Assembly (NCBI GenBank): GCA_011523515.1
Contig: WTGO01000031.1
Coordinates: 1-64,000 of the forward strand
Direction of reading: 5' to 3'
Origin: Chloroflexota bacterium
Lineage (GTDB): Bacteria > Chloroflexota > Anaerolineae > Aggregatilineales > Phototrophicaceae
DNA length: 64,000 nucleotides
Shown here: positions 30,954-40,416 of the stretch, in pieces
How the letters are laid out: every line of letters starts with the position of its first letter
Position numbering within the stretch: position 1 is the stretch's first letter
Notes under the pieces: model-generated
Seen by the model: only the letters and a program-made list of their open reading frames with translations
What the model was told of the DNA's origin: nothing
Databases searched by the model: none
Program-made: the position numbers and the translations under genes

Positions 30954-31406
30954 GTGACGGACAATACGCCGAGGCATATCGTTGCCGCCAGCGCTCTGAT
31001 ACGCAACGAGCAGGGCGATATCGCGCTGGTAAAGACCGAGCGCCGCGGCTGGGAACTGCCCGGCGGGCAGATCGAAATCGGCGAGTCGCTGACCGACGGC
31101 CTTCAGCGGGAGATTTTCGAGGAGTGCGGTATTCAGGTCGAGCTGGGCCGGCTGGTGCAGGTGCGCAGCAATCTACGTTCATCCATTGTCATTTTCTGCT
31201 TTCAAGCCAGCTACGTGAGCGGCGACTTGCGCCCCAGCGATGAAACGCCGGAGGTTTGCTGGGCGAGCCCGGCCACCGCTAGGGAATTGATTACCCATCC
31301 CATCTTGCTGCACAGCTTGAGCGACATGCTGCGCGATGACGGGCCGGTGATATACCACGCCTATCGCACGCGTCCATTTGCGCTGCTGGAGACGCGCCTG
31401 ATCTAA
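30954..31406 (+). CDS. NUDIX hydrolase
   Basis: Nudix box: GGQIEIGESLTDGLQREIFEECGIQVE. Confidence 0.93.
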   Translation: MTDNTPRHIVAASALIRNEQGDIALVKTERRGWELPGGQIEIGESLTDGLQREIFEECGIQVELGRLVQVRSNLRSSIVIFCFQASYVSGDLRPSDETPEVCWASPATARELITHPILLHSLSDMLRDDGPVIYHAYRTRPFALLETRLI

Positions 31407-31414
31407 GCAAATGT

Positions 31415-31645
31415 AAGTAAGTCATGCAAACACAATTGCCACCGAGTACACAGAGTAAAGAACGAGGACACCGAGTAAAGCCTTCCGGCAAGATTGTAGA
31501 AGCGACGGTCCCCAAGGAAGGCTGTGGCATACATTGTACGAGCGTTGAAGCGACAAACAGTCCTCTGTGCCCTCTACACTACTCTGTGTACTCTGTGGCA
31601 AGAGTGCATTCATTTGCGTTGCCATAGGAGTGGCATAACTTACTT
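31415..31645. repeat. nested inverted-repeat element (MITE-like) filling a convergent intergenic gap
   Basis: Outer arms AAGTAAGTCATGC (31415-31427) / GCATAACTTACTT (31633-31645), 12/13 complementary; inner arms TTGCCACCGAGTACACAGAGTA (31436-31457) / TACTCTGTGTACTCTGTGGCAA (31580-31601), 21/22 complementary. Confidence 0.75.
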
Positions 31646-31653
31646 GGTGTTGC

Positions 31654-32367
31654 TCAGATTATGGGCTGGCGTGAAGGTATTCCCGCGCTACGGGGGAAGC
31701 GCCTGGGCGTCGGCCGGATTTTGTCTATGGCGGCCAGATAGCGCGGGTTATCCAGCGTCGGCAGCCTGACCTCTTCAATGGTGAAGAGCTCACCGCCAAG
31801 TAGATCAATGGCTTTGGCGGCCTCGTTTGTGTCCTCATACGCCGATGTGCCGCGCATGGCGATCACTTGGCCATCAAGGCGGGCCAAGGGCAGGGTGTAT
31901 TCCATGAGCGCGGGCATTTTGGCGACAGCGCGCGCGACGACGATATCGTAGCGTTCTCGATGCCGACCGCTGCGGCCAGCGTCTTCGGCCCGCGCATGCA
32001 GCGTTTGTACATTGGCCAGCCCCAGCGCTTCGCTCGCGTGCTCGATGAAATGCAGTTTTTTGCGCGTTGAGTCGAGCAAGGTGGCGCGTAGCTGCGGGAA
32101 TGCGATGGCTAAGGGCAGGCCGGGAAAGCCGGCGCCTGTGCCCACGTCGATGAGCCCCAGCGAGTCGAAACGTGGCACGACGCGCGCCAGGGAAAGCGCG
32201 TCGAGGTAATGTTTGACGACGATCTCGGACGGATCGGTGATTCCGGTCAGATTCATCCGCTGGTTCCAGTCCAGCAGCAGCTCCGTCAGCGCATCAAACT
32301 GCCGGAGCTGACACTCAGAAAGGTCGAACTCCAACAGCTCCTTGGCGTGCGCGCGCAAAAGGGACAA
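31654..32367 (-). CDS. rsmG: 16S rRNA (guanine-527-N7)-methyltransferase RsmG
   Basis: WNQRMNLTGITDPSEIVVKHYLDALSL...LIDVGTGAGFPGLPLAIAFPQLRATLLDSTRKKLHFIEHASEALGL. Confidence 0.95.
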   Translation of the reverse strand: MSLLRAHAKELLEFDLSECQLRQFDALTELLLDWNQRMNLTGITDPSEIVVKHYLDALSLARVVPRFDSLGLIDVGTGAGFPGLPLAIAFPQLRATLLDSTRKKLHFIEHASEALGLANVQTLHARAEDAGRSGRHRERYDIVVARAVAKMPALMEYTLPLARLDGQVIAMRGTSAYEDTNEAAKAIDLLGGELFTIEEVRLPTLDNPRYLAAIDKIRPTPRRFPRSAGIPSRQPII

Positions 32368-32382
32368 TTGGGCTCAGCTGGA

Positions 32383-33426
32383 CTAATTCTGCGGAAAGCC
32401 GCTATAGGTCCGCAGCGGCATGGCCGGCTGTTCGTGCAAGACCGCGACTCCGTGCGGATTCTGCTGGATTCTGAATTGGCAGCGGCTGCCCAGGCGCTCG
32501 TTGGCTGTACCGGGGCCGAATTCCTCGTAGCCATCGCTGATGGCTTGTGACCAGCCGACGGCCAATCCAATTTCGTAAACGCCCGGTTCCCATTTGCCAC
32601 CGAAATTGGCCGTGTAGAATACCCACCAATTTAGACTGCCCGGTATCTGCTTGATTTCACTTATCTCGGCCGGGATGTCGAGTGAATTGAGCGTGACCGA
32701 ATACTGCGCCGTATTGAGGTGGTCCTGGACTTGCTGGGCAGTCTTGGCGTACCAGGACCAGAATACGCGGATCTCATCCGTATCGTACAAGATGCCGGGG
32801 TCCGCCCCGTCCACATCGGCGCATTCGGCGAAGATCAGACCGGGGTCGGCCATCCGGTCCGGCATAAGGATAGCGCTGGGCCGCGCGCCGATTTGCACAA
32901 TCGGCTCCACGGGCTGTGAGAATACGGGATTCAACATACTGCCGTTTGGGGTGAAGACGCCCGATGACGAGACTAGTTGCGGCAATGCCGAGACATCGGA
33001 GCCTTCAACCAGCGTGCTGCCCGGCTCCTCGCACTCGCCCAGCGTATCGTCTGACGGCTCCTGGAACAGTGTGCTGTCCGGATCGTTTTCGCGGGCGATG
33101 CGAATGACGACGCTGATGGGCGTATTCAAGGCGCGGGTTGCGCCGTCGAGCCAGTAGATCACTTGGCTCACGGCATAATCTTCATTGACGCTGATCCGGC
33201 GCAGACCGGTGATCGCTTCGCCCAAGCCGCCAAATTGGTCAAAGGCCTGATAGTAGAGGTCATAGCCCTGCTCCATGGCGCCAGACAGATCGATCACCAT
33301 GCGATCATCACATGCGCTGTAAAACCAGTTGACCGTGGAGGTGAATTGAGTTTCGTCCTGAGCCTGCGCGCCGAAAACCATAATGATTAAAAGCAGCACA
33401 ACGAGAGAAGATTCCGCAAAACGCAT
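32383..33426 (-). CDS. secreted hypothetical protein
   Basis: N-terminal signal peptide MRFAESSLVVLLLIIMVFGAQAQ; no known domain recognised. Confidence 0.7.
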   Translation of the reverse strand: MRFAESSLVVLLLIIMVFGAQAQDETQFTSTVNWFYSACDDRMVIDLSGAMEQGYDLYYQAFDQFGGLGEAITGLRRISVNEDYAVSQVIYWLDGATRALNTPISVVIRIARENDPDSTLFQEPSDDTLGECEEPGSTLVEGSDVSALPQLVSSSGVFTPNGSMLNPVFSQPVEPIVQIGARPSAILMPDRMADPGLIFAECADVDGADPGILYDTDEIRVFWSWYAKTAQQVQDHLNTAQYSVTLNSLDIPAEISEIKQIPGSLNWWVFYTANFGGKWEPGVYEIGLAVGWSQAISDGYEEFGPGTANERLGSRCQFRIQQNPHGVAVLHEQPAMPLRTYSGFPQN

Positions 33427-33740
33427 GAGATCTACTTCCTGTCTGAGCCGTCTACCGAAATTATTCTACCGCATTTGCCCGGAAAGCTAAGCCCGATATC
33501 CCGGCTGGCATAGCTGGACATTACTATGTATAGCATACATCGCTTACAATGAGATGGAAATTCAGCCGCCAACAAGGCGCGATAGCGTGGGCGCGTCCCC
33601 CAGCCGCGCGCGGACGGGCAACCTGGCGTAGCCGTTTTGCTCCGCTCGGCTCATTCACCTGCTGACTGTCCCGACCGGATAGAAAGTAGAGGGGGCGGAT
33701 AGTGTGGGACGGCGGTGAATGAACCGTCGCGTGGGCTGGT

Positions 33741-34559
33741 TTAGAGCCTGCTGAGGTAGATCCAACGGATATTGGGCAAGTCTACAAGTCGGAATTCGGA
33801 GCAGTATTCGTGGCCGCCGTAGTTGTAGTTGATGAACATGATGCAGGCATTCCGGCGTGGGTGAAGATGGTAACGCGTGATGCGCCAGACGTTGCCGGGC
33901 AAGCGTAGGACGCGGCGGGCTCTGCATACGTAGGAAGACCATCCGCGGTTTCTGCCGTGGCCTTTGCCGCGAGTGTCGCCTCTTGGACAGGTAGAACGTG
34001 TAGAGAGGGTGCCATCTAGGCTGGATATGAGGTTTTTGCGGGCTTGGAGGTCGGCAGTTGGAATGTCGGTGCAGATGTAAACGCGGTCATGATGGGTGAC
34101 TTGGGTGCAATCAAGGGCGCTTGATAGTTTGGTGGTAGCATCTGATCCAAAGAACATCTCGTCGTTGTGGATTACGACAGTGTGTGGGTAATAGTGGGTT
34201 TGGTCACGGAGAATCCAGAGTAGGGCACCTTGGTTGTGTTGGATACCGTACCAGTTATTGGTGGAGGTGTTTGTAACGAGGAGAGGTGTGTGAGCTGGAG
34301 CTTGACTCGCGATGTAAGCGTCGGGGTGGGCGCTCACATGGATGTTGCCGGTTAGTCCGGGCTTAACGGTGACCACGAATGGGGCGTGATCGTAGAGGCT
34401 GGCCTGTATGGGGGCAGAGGTGAGAGCGAGGAGGAAAAAGAGCGCGGCGAGCAAAAGTGCAGTGACGACCTTGTGTGCAAATTGGCCCTCTAGTGCGAAT
34501 TCTGCGTCTGCTACTTTGTAAATCATGCGAGACATCTTTCCTAGTACTGTATGAAACAA
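33741..34559 (-). CDS. secreted/membrane-anchored hypothetical protein with SH3-like segment and Cys-rich C-terminus
   Basis: Hydrophobic segment VVTALLLAALFFLLALTSAPIQAS; IHVSAHPDAYIASQAPAHTPLLVTNTSTNNWYGIQHNQGALLWILRDQT resembles a bacterial SH3 repeat; six Cys follow. Confidence 0.55.
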   Translation of the reverse strand: MFHTVLGKMSRMIYKVADAEFALEGQFAHKVVTALLLAALFFLLALTSAPIQASLYDHAPFVVTVKPGLTGNIHVSAHPDAYIASQAPAHTPLLVTNTSTNNWYGIQHNQGALLWILRDQTHYYPHTVVIHNDEMFFGSDATTKLSSALDCTQVTHHDRVYICTDIPTADLQARKNLISSLDGTLSTRSTCPRGDTRGKGHGRNRGWSSYVCRARRVLRLPGNVWRITRYHLHPRRNACIMFINYNYGGHEYCSEFRLVDLPNIRWIYLSRL

Positions 34560-34602
34560 TACACTGTAGTGCGAAATAACTTATAATCAAGGCAGAATCC
34601 AA

Positions 34603-35685
34603 GTGAATAAGAATACGATCTGTATTTTGCAGGGAGATGAGACGGGTCAGGAGCTACTGGAGGAAGCGCTGCGCGTGCTTGTTCCCAGCGTAATCCGCAT
34701 GCGCGACCTGGCGTTTGAGACCTTTGACCTGTCTCTGGAAAACCGGCGGCGCACGAAAAATCAGGTCGTGCATGAAGCGGCCGCGCGCATACTCGAGACC
34801 GGCCTGGGCATCAAAGCGGCCACGATCACACCCGGCGATCCGGATGATGTCGGCAGCCCCAATGCGTTGCTGCGCGAGCTAGTGCATGGCAGCGTGATCC
34901 TGCGTACGGGCCGGCGCATACCGTCGGTGCTGCCGCTGGCGGGCGTTCATTCGCCGATTGCGGTGGTGCGCATGGCGGTGGAAGGCGCGTACTCCGCTGA
35001 AGAGTGGCGCGAGGGCGAGGGGCTGGATGAAGTCGCCTACAACAAGCGCCATATCAGCCGGCGCACCTGCCGCGCCGTGGCTGAATTCACCTTTCGCTAT
35101 GCTGAGCAGCACGCCGCGACCGTGTTCGGCGGGCCAAAATACACCGTGAGCCCGGTCTACGAAGGACTGTTCAAAGAAGAGCTGGACCGTGCCGCCAGCT
35201 TGCACCCGAGGGTTCGCTACAACCCGCAGTTGATCGACGCCACCTACGCGCTGCTGCTCGAGACTGCGGGCGAGCCGCTCGTAATCCCGGCGCTGAACCG
35301 CGACGGCGATTCGCTGAGCGATTTGGTGATCAAAATGTTCGGCACCATTGCCGGCGCCGAGTCGGTCATTATCGGCTTTGACGATGACTTCAAGGTCAAG
35401 GTCGCTGTCACCGAGGCGCCGCACGGCACCGCGCCCAGCCTGCGGGGCAAGAATATTGCCAATCCCATGGCCATGATCCTGGCTTGCGCAGCGCTGCTGC
35501 GATACATCGACAGCAAGGACGCGGCGCTGGCCAGTCGCGCGCTCTACGAAGCGACTCTGGAATCCGTCTACAACGGCATCAAGACGCCTGATCTTGGCGG
35601 GCGCGCCAGCACCACGGAATTCGTTGATGAAGTCATTCGCGAGGCGCGTGGTAAACTTGAGGTATGGGATGCGCTGGGTGACTGA
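34603..35685 (+). CDS. isocitrate/isopropylmalate dehydrogenase family protein
   Basis: CILQGDETGQELLEEALRVL, RTGRRIPSVLPLAGVHSPIAVVR, GFDDDFKVKVAVTEAPHGTAPSLRGKNIANPMAMILACAALLRYI. Confidence 0.9.
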   Translation: MNKNTICILQGDETGQELLEEALRVLVPSVIRMRDLAFETFDLSLENRRRTKNQVVHEAAARILETGLGIKAATITPGDPDDVGSPNALLRELVHGSVILRTGRRIPSVLPLAGVHSPIAVVRMAVEGAYSAEEWREGEGLDEVAYNKRHISRRTCRAVAEFTFRYAEQHAATVFGGPKYTVSPVYEGLFKEELDRAASLHPRVRYNPQLIDATYALLLETAGEPLVIPALNRDGDSLSDLVIKMFGTIAGAESVIIGFDDDFKVKVAVTEAPHGTAPSLRGKNIANPMAMILACAALLRYIDSKDAALASRALYEATLESVYNGIKTPDLGGRASTTEFVDEVIREARGKLEVWDALGD

Positions 35686-35718
35686 GCGTGAGGGCGGAGG
35701 CGGCCGGAATTGGACGAC

Positions 35719-36180
35719 ATGCTCAACCGCGATGTGGCGGAATTATGGTCGGTGCTGTTTGATATCGTCACTGACGGCGAGAAGCGTTTAGCCAGCCACT
35801 TTGAGTCGCATCAGCTGACTCCGCCGCAGTTCTACGTGCTTAAGACTCTGTCGGAAAATGAAGGCGAATGCCGCATCGGCGATATCGCCCGTGACCATCA
35901 CTTGACCAGCGCGACGATGACGGGCCTGGTCAAGCGTTTGGAAGGCATGGATCCGCCGCTGGTGCTGCGCCGGCGCAATTCCCAAGACGGGCGCTCGGTC
36001 GATGTCATCCTGACGCCCGACGGCGCGGCGCGCTTTGTGGCGGTACAGCGTGCGCTGATGGATCAGTTGAGGGCCGTCTTCGCGCTGCTGCCGGAAGCGG
36101 AACGGCGCGATATCATCGGCAAAGTCCGCTTATATTTCAGCGTGTTTTCGCAGCGATTTCCCCTCGGCAGGCTATCCTGA
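35719..36180 (+). CDS. MarR family transcriptional regulator
   Basis: HQLTPPQFYVLKTLSENEGECRIGDIARDHHLTSATMTGLVKRLEG...DGRSVDVILTPDGAARF. Confidence 0.9.
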   Translation: MLNRDVAELWSVLFDIVTDGEKRLASHFESHQLTPPQFYVLKTLSENEGECRIGDIARDHHLTSATMTGLVKRLEGMDPPLVLRRRNSQDGRSVDVILTPDGAARFVAVQRALMDQLRAVFALLPEAERRDIIGKVRLYFSVFSQRFPLGRLS

Positions 36181-38211
36181 CGCGCCCGCCTGGACACTGG
36201 TATAGCGGTCGAACCATACGACCATTTCGGTCAAGCGGCTGATCCGATGGCCGGGTTCGCCGCTGCGCGACAATTCATGCCCCTCGCGCGGATAGCGCAG
36301 CATCTTGACAGGCGTGTCGGTCGCGCGCCGCACCCAGGCGAATAGCTGCTCGGCCTGCTCAATCGGCACACGAAAGTCATTCTCGGAATGGATCAGCAGC
36401 AAGGGCGTCTTGATGCGCGCGGCGTATTTCAGCGGTGAATTGTCCCAATAGACATCGTGGCCATCCCAGGGTTCGGTGTCAAATTCGTTTGAAATCAGCA
36501 GCGGTACATCCGACGTTCCGTAAAAGCTTGAGAGATTGTAGACGCCGCGCTGCGAAACGGCGGACTTAAAACGGTCAGTGTGGGTGATGATCCAGGCGGT
36601 CATGTAACCGCCGTAGGAACCGCCGGTGATCGCCATGCGCTCCTCGTCGGCGAATCCCAACTGCAGGACGGCGTCCACGCCGGCCATGATGTCATCCATG
36701 GCGACCGGTCCCCAAGCTGCGTGCAGCTTGCGCTCAAAGGCCTCGCCGTAACCGCCGCTGCCATGCGGGTTGCAGTAGAAGACGGCATACCCGCGCGCGG
36801 CGTGGAATTGCCACTCATGCCACATGGACTTGGTTGAAAAGCCCCAGGCGGCGTGTGGACCCCCGTGGATATTCAGCGCCAGCGGCGCCTTGTCGCCCGC
36901 TCTGTGGTCTACTGGCAGGATGTACCAGCCTTGAACCGCGCCGTTGGGCGAGTCGTAACGCAGCTCCTGTACATCTTGCACAAAGACTTCATCCAGTAGC
37001 GCGTGATTGAAATCTGTGGCTTCTTGTAACTCTCCGTCTACGAGAAGGTAGAGTTCGTGCGGGTTGACGGGCGTTGAGAGTGTCATGGCCAGCAAGCCGC
37101 CGCGCCCGGCGTCAACTTGCTCAATTTCATAAATGCCTGCGTGCGCCGGGTTAAGCTCGTCGGTTTCCGGATCGTAGCGCCAGGGTGAGACATTGCCTTC
37201 GCTCTCCACAGTCAGGGCGAGTGTGCTCTCCGGCGACCAGGCGTAGTCTATCGTCTCGCGGTCGATGCTCGCATTAACAATCCGAGTATCGGAAGCGTCG
37301 GCAGCCATGACGAGCAAGCGGGTTGGCATATCCGTAGCGCCGATAGGGCTGCGCTCGCAGGCGATCCACTTGCCGTCGGGTGATGGCTTGGGCGCATAGA
37401 CACTGTATTCGCCCCCGGTCAGCGCGTCTTCGGCGCCAGTTTGCGCATGCAGCCGGTAGACGTTGAGCGCGCGCCAGGGTTCGTCCCCTCGCGGCATTGT
37501 GGTTCGAGCAGTATAGATGGTTTCGCCATCGGGCGACCAGCGCGGCGCATCGTGATCGGCGTCGATCGCGGTCAGGCGCTTGGGCTTGCTTTCGCTGGAT
37601 TCGGCCGCGTCCGTCACAAATACCTGATCGTAGCGTTCGTCGACGTAGGCTGTTCCCTGTCTATAGGGTATTCGCCACATAGGGCGTGGGTCCCAACGCT
37701 TGAGCTCATCTTCAGCTTTCCGCTCTTTATGATGTTTGCCCTCCAGCTTGTCAGCGGGCTCGGGGTTCGGCTCGCCGTCTGCTTCTTCGGCCTCGCGTTC
37801 TTCGCGGCTCATCGGCGCCAAAAAGGCGATCCGATCGCCACCGGGCGACCAGTCGGGGCTGTGCGCGCCATTTTCCATGTTAGTCAGCGCGCGCGCTTCA
37901 CCGCCCGGCGCTGCGGTCGGCAGCAAGTAAATCTGCGGCTTGTCACCCCGCGCGGATACAAATGCCAGTTGCGATCCGTCCGGCGACCAACGCGGCTGGG
38001 CGTCTTTGTCGCCACGCGTCAGCTGAAGGAGCGCGCCGTCCGCCAGCGAGTAGAGCCAGACGTTACGCTTATACGATTTCTCGAAGGGATCCGGCGATAT
38101 CTTGACGAAAGCGACCGCGCGACCGTCAGGGCTGATCTGCGGGTCCTGCACATAGTGAATGCGATTGAGATCTTCCGCGGTGATGGGCCGTTTATTGGCG
38201 GGCATCGGCAT
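36172..38211 (-). CDS. S9 family peptidase (prolyl oligopeptidase/acylaminoacyl-peptidase-like)
   Basis: WD40-like beta-propeller (PRWSPDGSQLAFVSARGD...), catalytic GGSYGGYMTAWIITHTDRFKSAVSQRGVYNL, LLIHSENDFRVPIEQAEQLF. Confidence 0.94.
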   Translation of the reverse strand: MPMPANKRPITAEDLNRIHYVQDPQISPDGRAVAFVKISPDPFEKSYKRNVWLYSLADGALLQLTRGDKDAQPRWSPDGSQLAFVSARGDKPQIYLLPTAAPGGEARALTNMENGAHSPDWSPGGDRIAFLAPMSREEREAEEADGEPNPEPADKLEGKHHKERKAEDELKRWDPRPMWRIPYRQGTAYVDERYDQVFVTDAAESSESKPKRLTAIDADHDAPRWSPDGETIYTARTTMPRGDEPWRALNVYRLHAQTGAEDALTGGEYSVYAPKPSPDGKWIACERSPIGATDMPTRLLVMAADASDTRIVNASIDRETIDYAWSPESTLALTVESEGNVSPWRYDPETDELNPAHAGIYEIEQVDAGRGGLLAMTLSTPVNPHELYLLVDGELQEATDFNHALLDEVFVQDVQELRYDSPNGAVQGWYILPVDHRAGDKAPLALNIHGGPHAAWGFSTKSMWHEWQFHAARGYAVFYCNPHGSGGYGEAFERKLHAAWGPVAMDDIMAGVDAVLQLGFADEERMAITGGSYGGYMTAWIITHTDRFKSAVSQRGVYNLSSFYGTSDVPLLISNEFDTEPWDGHDVYWDNSPLKYAARIKTPLLLIHSENDFRVPIEQAEQLFAWVRRATDTPVKMLRYPREGHELSRSGEPGHRISRLTEMVVWFDRYTSVQAGASG

Positions 38212-38218
38212 GTCCTCG

Positions 38219-38818
38219 TCACAGATTCGATAGCAAAGCGGTTCCCGATTGCAGCAGCTTGGCGAATTGTACATCTTGCGCCAACTCGCCGATCGAGCGC
38301 GGCGGACGCGGCGCCTCAGGCATGGGGCGCAGCTCCAGCTGCCACCAGCCGGTATGGCGCCAGTTGCCCGCTTTGAATCCCACATTTTCGAATACGCCGA
38401 TTTTGCGGAAACCGGACGCTTCGTGCGCGCGGATGCTGCTTTCGTTAGGCAAGGCGATCACGCCGACGGCGTTGCAGTAGCCTTGGGCGCGCAAAATGGC
38501 GACCAGCGAGTGATAGAGCGCGCGGGATACACCGCGTCTCTGGAAATCGGGATGAACATATACGGTGGTTTCAGTCGTCCATTGATAGGCGTAACGGGTG
38601 CGAAATGCGCTGGCGTATGCGTAGCCGGCCAGCCTGCCATCGATTTCGCATACCAGCCAGGGATACTTCGCCAGCGTTTTGCTGATGCGGGCCGCGATTT
38701 CGGCGACGGCGGGGACTGAGATTTCGAATGAAATATGCGTATCGCTGACGATCGGCGCGTAAACATGATGGATGTCGGTGGCATCGGAGGGTGAAGCCAG
38801 CCGGATGACGGCGCTCAT
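38219..38818 (-). CDS. GNAT family N-acetyltransferase (phosphinothricin acetyltransferase-like)
   Basis: IRLASPSDATDIHHVYAPIVSDTHISFE, TTVYVHPDFQRRGVSRALYHSLVAILRAQGY, HEASGFRKIGVFENVGFKAGNWRHTGWWQL. Confidence 0.92.
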   Translation of the reverse strand: MSAVIRLASPSDATDIHHVYAPIVSDTHISFEISVPAVAEIAARISKTLAKYPWLVCEIDGRLAGYAYASAFRTRYAYQWTTETTVYVHPDFQRRGVSRALYHSLVAILRAQGYCNAVGVIALPNESSIRAHEASGFRKIGVFENVGFKAGNWRHTGWWQLELRPMPEAPRPPRSIGELAQDVQFAKLLQSGTALLSNL

Positions 38819-39351
38819 TGCACTTCACTGACCTCGCCGGCCGGGGATTCCTCTTCCTCTGGACGCCAGACGTCGGTGGCGATGTCAATATAAAGGACGC
38901 CGTCGAGGTGGTCAATCTCGTGCTGAAAAACGCGCGCCAGCCAACCGCCGGCGCTCAGGCGCATCGGCTTTCCGTGACGATCCTGGCCGGCAACTTCAAT
39001 ACTTTCATGGCGGTCGACATCGCCCAGCAGGCCGGGCAAGGACAGGCACCCTTCGACGCCGCTGACTTTATCCTCGCTGCGCCACACGATGCTGGGATTG
39101 GCGACGACATAGAGCTTTCCGGCGTCTTCGCCGTATTCTTCAACGCTCTCTTTGTCGTCGGGCAGTCGCAGGACTATAAGGCGGCGGCTGTGGGCGACCT
39201 GCGGCCCCGCCAGGCCCACGCCTTGCGCGGTCGTCATTGTTTCGACCATGTCATCAATAATAACCTGTAGCTCGGCATCGAAATCAGTCACGCGCTGGGC
39301 TTGCCGCCGCAAAATCGGATTATCAGGCTGGATGATGGACAGGACGGTCAT
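38815..39351 (-). CDS. def: peptide deformylase
   Basis: GVGLAGPQVAHSRRLIVL, VEGCLSLPGL (EGCLS motif), ARVFQHEIDHLDGVLYID (QHEIDHLDG). Confidence 0.95.
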   Translation of the reverse strand: MTVLSIIQPDNPILRRQAQRVTDFDAELQVIIDDMVETMTTAQGVGLAGPQVAHSRRLIVLRLPDDKESVEEYGEDAGKLYVVANPSIVWRSEDKVSGVEGCLSLPGLLGDVDRHESIEVAGQDRHGKPMRLSAGGWLARVFQHEIDHLDGVLYIDIATDVWRPEEEESPAGEVSEVQ

Positions 39352-39702
39352 CTCTTGGTCTCGTTTTGGTTTAGTATTGGTCGACAGGTCGCACGGTATT
39401 GTAACCTTTTCCAAGTCGTATACAAATACAACAATTTGGCTGTCGCAATCGTATCTATTGCAGAAAACGTGGCGATTTTTCGACGCAGCGATTGTGCCGC
39501 AATTAACGGAAATTTTACACAATGATTATGTATTGGTGACAATCTAATGTCAGACTAAAAGAAGAATGGCATGCTGCGTGAGTTAGCCGTTTGTCGCGGG
39601 CTGCCGTGGTTATGCCGAAGGCGGTTGACATGCGCCAGTCAGCCAATGGATTAGGGCGCTGTCGCCTGCGATCCAGCGAGCCGAGACAATCTCGCCCGAT
39701 CA

Positions 39703-40416
39703 TTGTGGAGGTGGCCTCAATTGCAGCGAAACAAGACCGACAGCATTCTCATCGTGGATGACGAGCAGCGAATCATTGATCTCGCCAAGATGTATCTGGA
39801 GCCGGATGGCTTCTGCGTGACCAGCGCGACCAGCGGCGCCGCCGCCAAACGGATGATTTTGCGCGACAAGCCGAGTTTGGTGGTGCTGGACCTGATGCTG
39901 CCGGGCATGGATGGGCTGGAAGTCTGCCGGCGCGTGCGCGAAGAATCGGATGTGCCGATCATCATGCTGACGGCGCGCAGCGAAGATATCGACAAGATCG
40001 TCGGGCTTGAGTTGGGCGCCGACGACTATATGACCAAGCCTTTCAATCCCCGCGAGTTGCTGGCGCGCATACGAGCCATCCTGCGCCGAGCCGACCGCGC
40101 CGACGCGGCCGATGAAGCGCCCGAACCGATCAAAGTCGGCAATCTGCTCATCGACCCGCAGCGACGCCGCGTCGAGGTGGACGGCGCGGCTGTGGACCTG
40201 CGCATGAAAGAGTTTGACCTGCTGCAAGTCCTGGCGGAAAATAAGGGCCTGGTCTTCAGCCGCGACAAACTGCTTAATGTTGTCTGGGGCTATGACTTCA
40301 GCGGACAGACGCGCACGGTTGATGTTCACGTCGCCCATTTGCGCCATAAGTTGCAGGGCATGGATCTGGCGATTGAGACGGTTTGGGGAGTGGGATACCG
40401 ACTGGATGAACCATAG
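39703..40416 (+). CDS. OmpR/PhoB family response regulator
   Basis: ILIVDDEQRIIDLAKMYL, VVLDLMLPGMDGLEVCRRVR, LELGADDYMTKPFNPRELLARIRAILRR, and DNA-binding TVDVHVAHLRHKLQ...GVGYRLDE. Confidence 0.95.
   Translation: MWRWPQLQRNKTDSILIVDDEQRIIDLAKMYLEPDGFCVTSATSGAAAKRMILRDKPSLVVLDLMLPGMDGLEVCRRVREESDVPIIMLTARSEDIDKIVGLELGADDYMTKPFNPRELLARIRAILRRADRADAADEAPEPIKVGNLLIDPQRRRVEVDGAAVDLRMKEFDLLQVLAENKGLVFSRDKLLNVVWGYDFSGQTRTVDVHVAHLRHKLQGMDLAIETVWGVGYRLDEP

Noticed and set aside
31422-31627. Overlapping 67-aa ORFs on both strands sharing STQSS and YSVYSVA peptides
   Set aside because: The similarity is a by-product of the DNA inverted repeat, not evidence of coding.
34603-36180. IDH-family and MarR genes as a regulated catabolic module
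   Set aside because: Adjacent same-strand genes are common; nothing in the sequence shows a functional link.
37441-38376. 311-aa plus-strand ORF
   Set aside because: Antisense to the S9 peptidase; shadow ORF.
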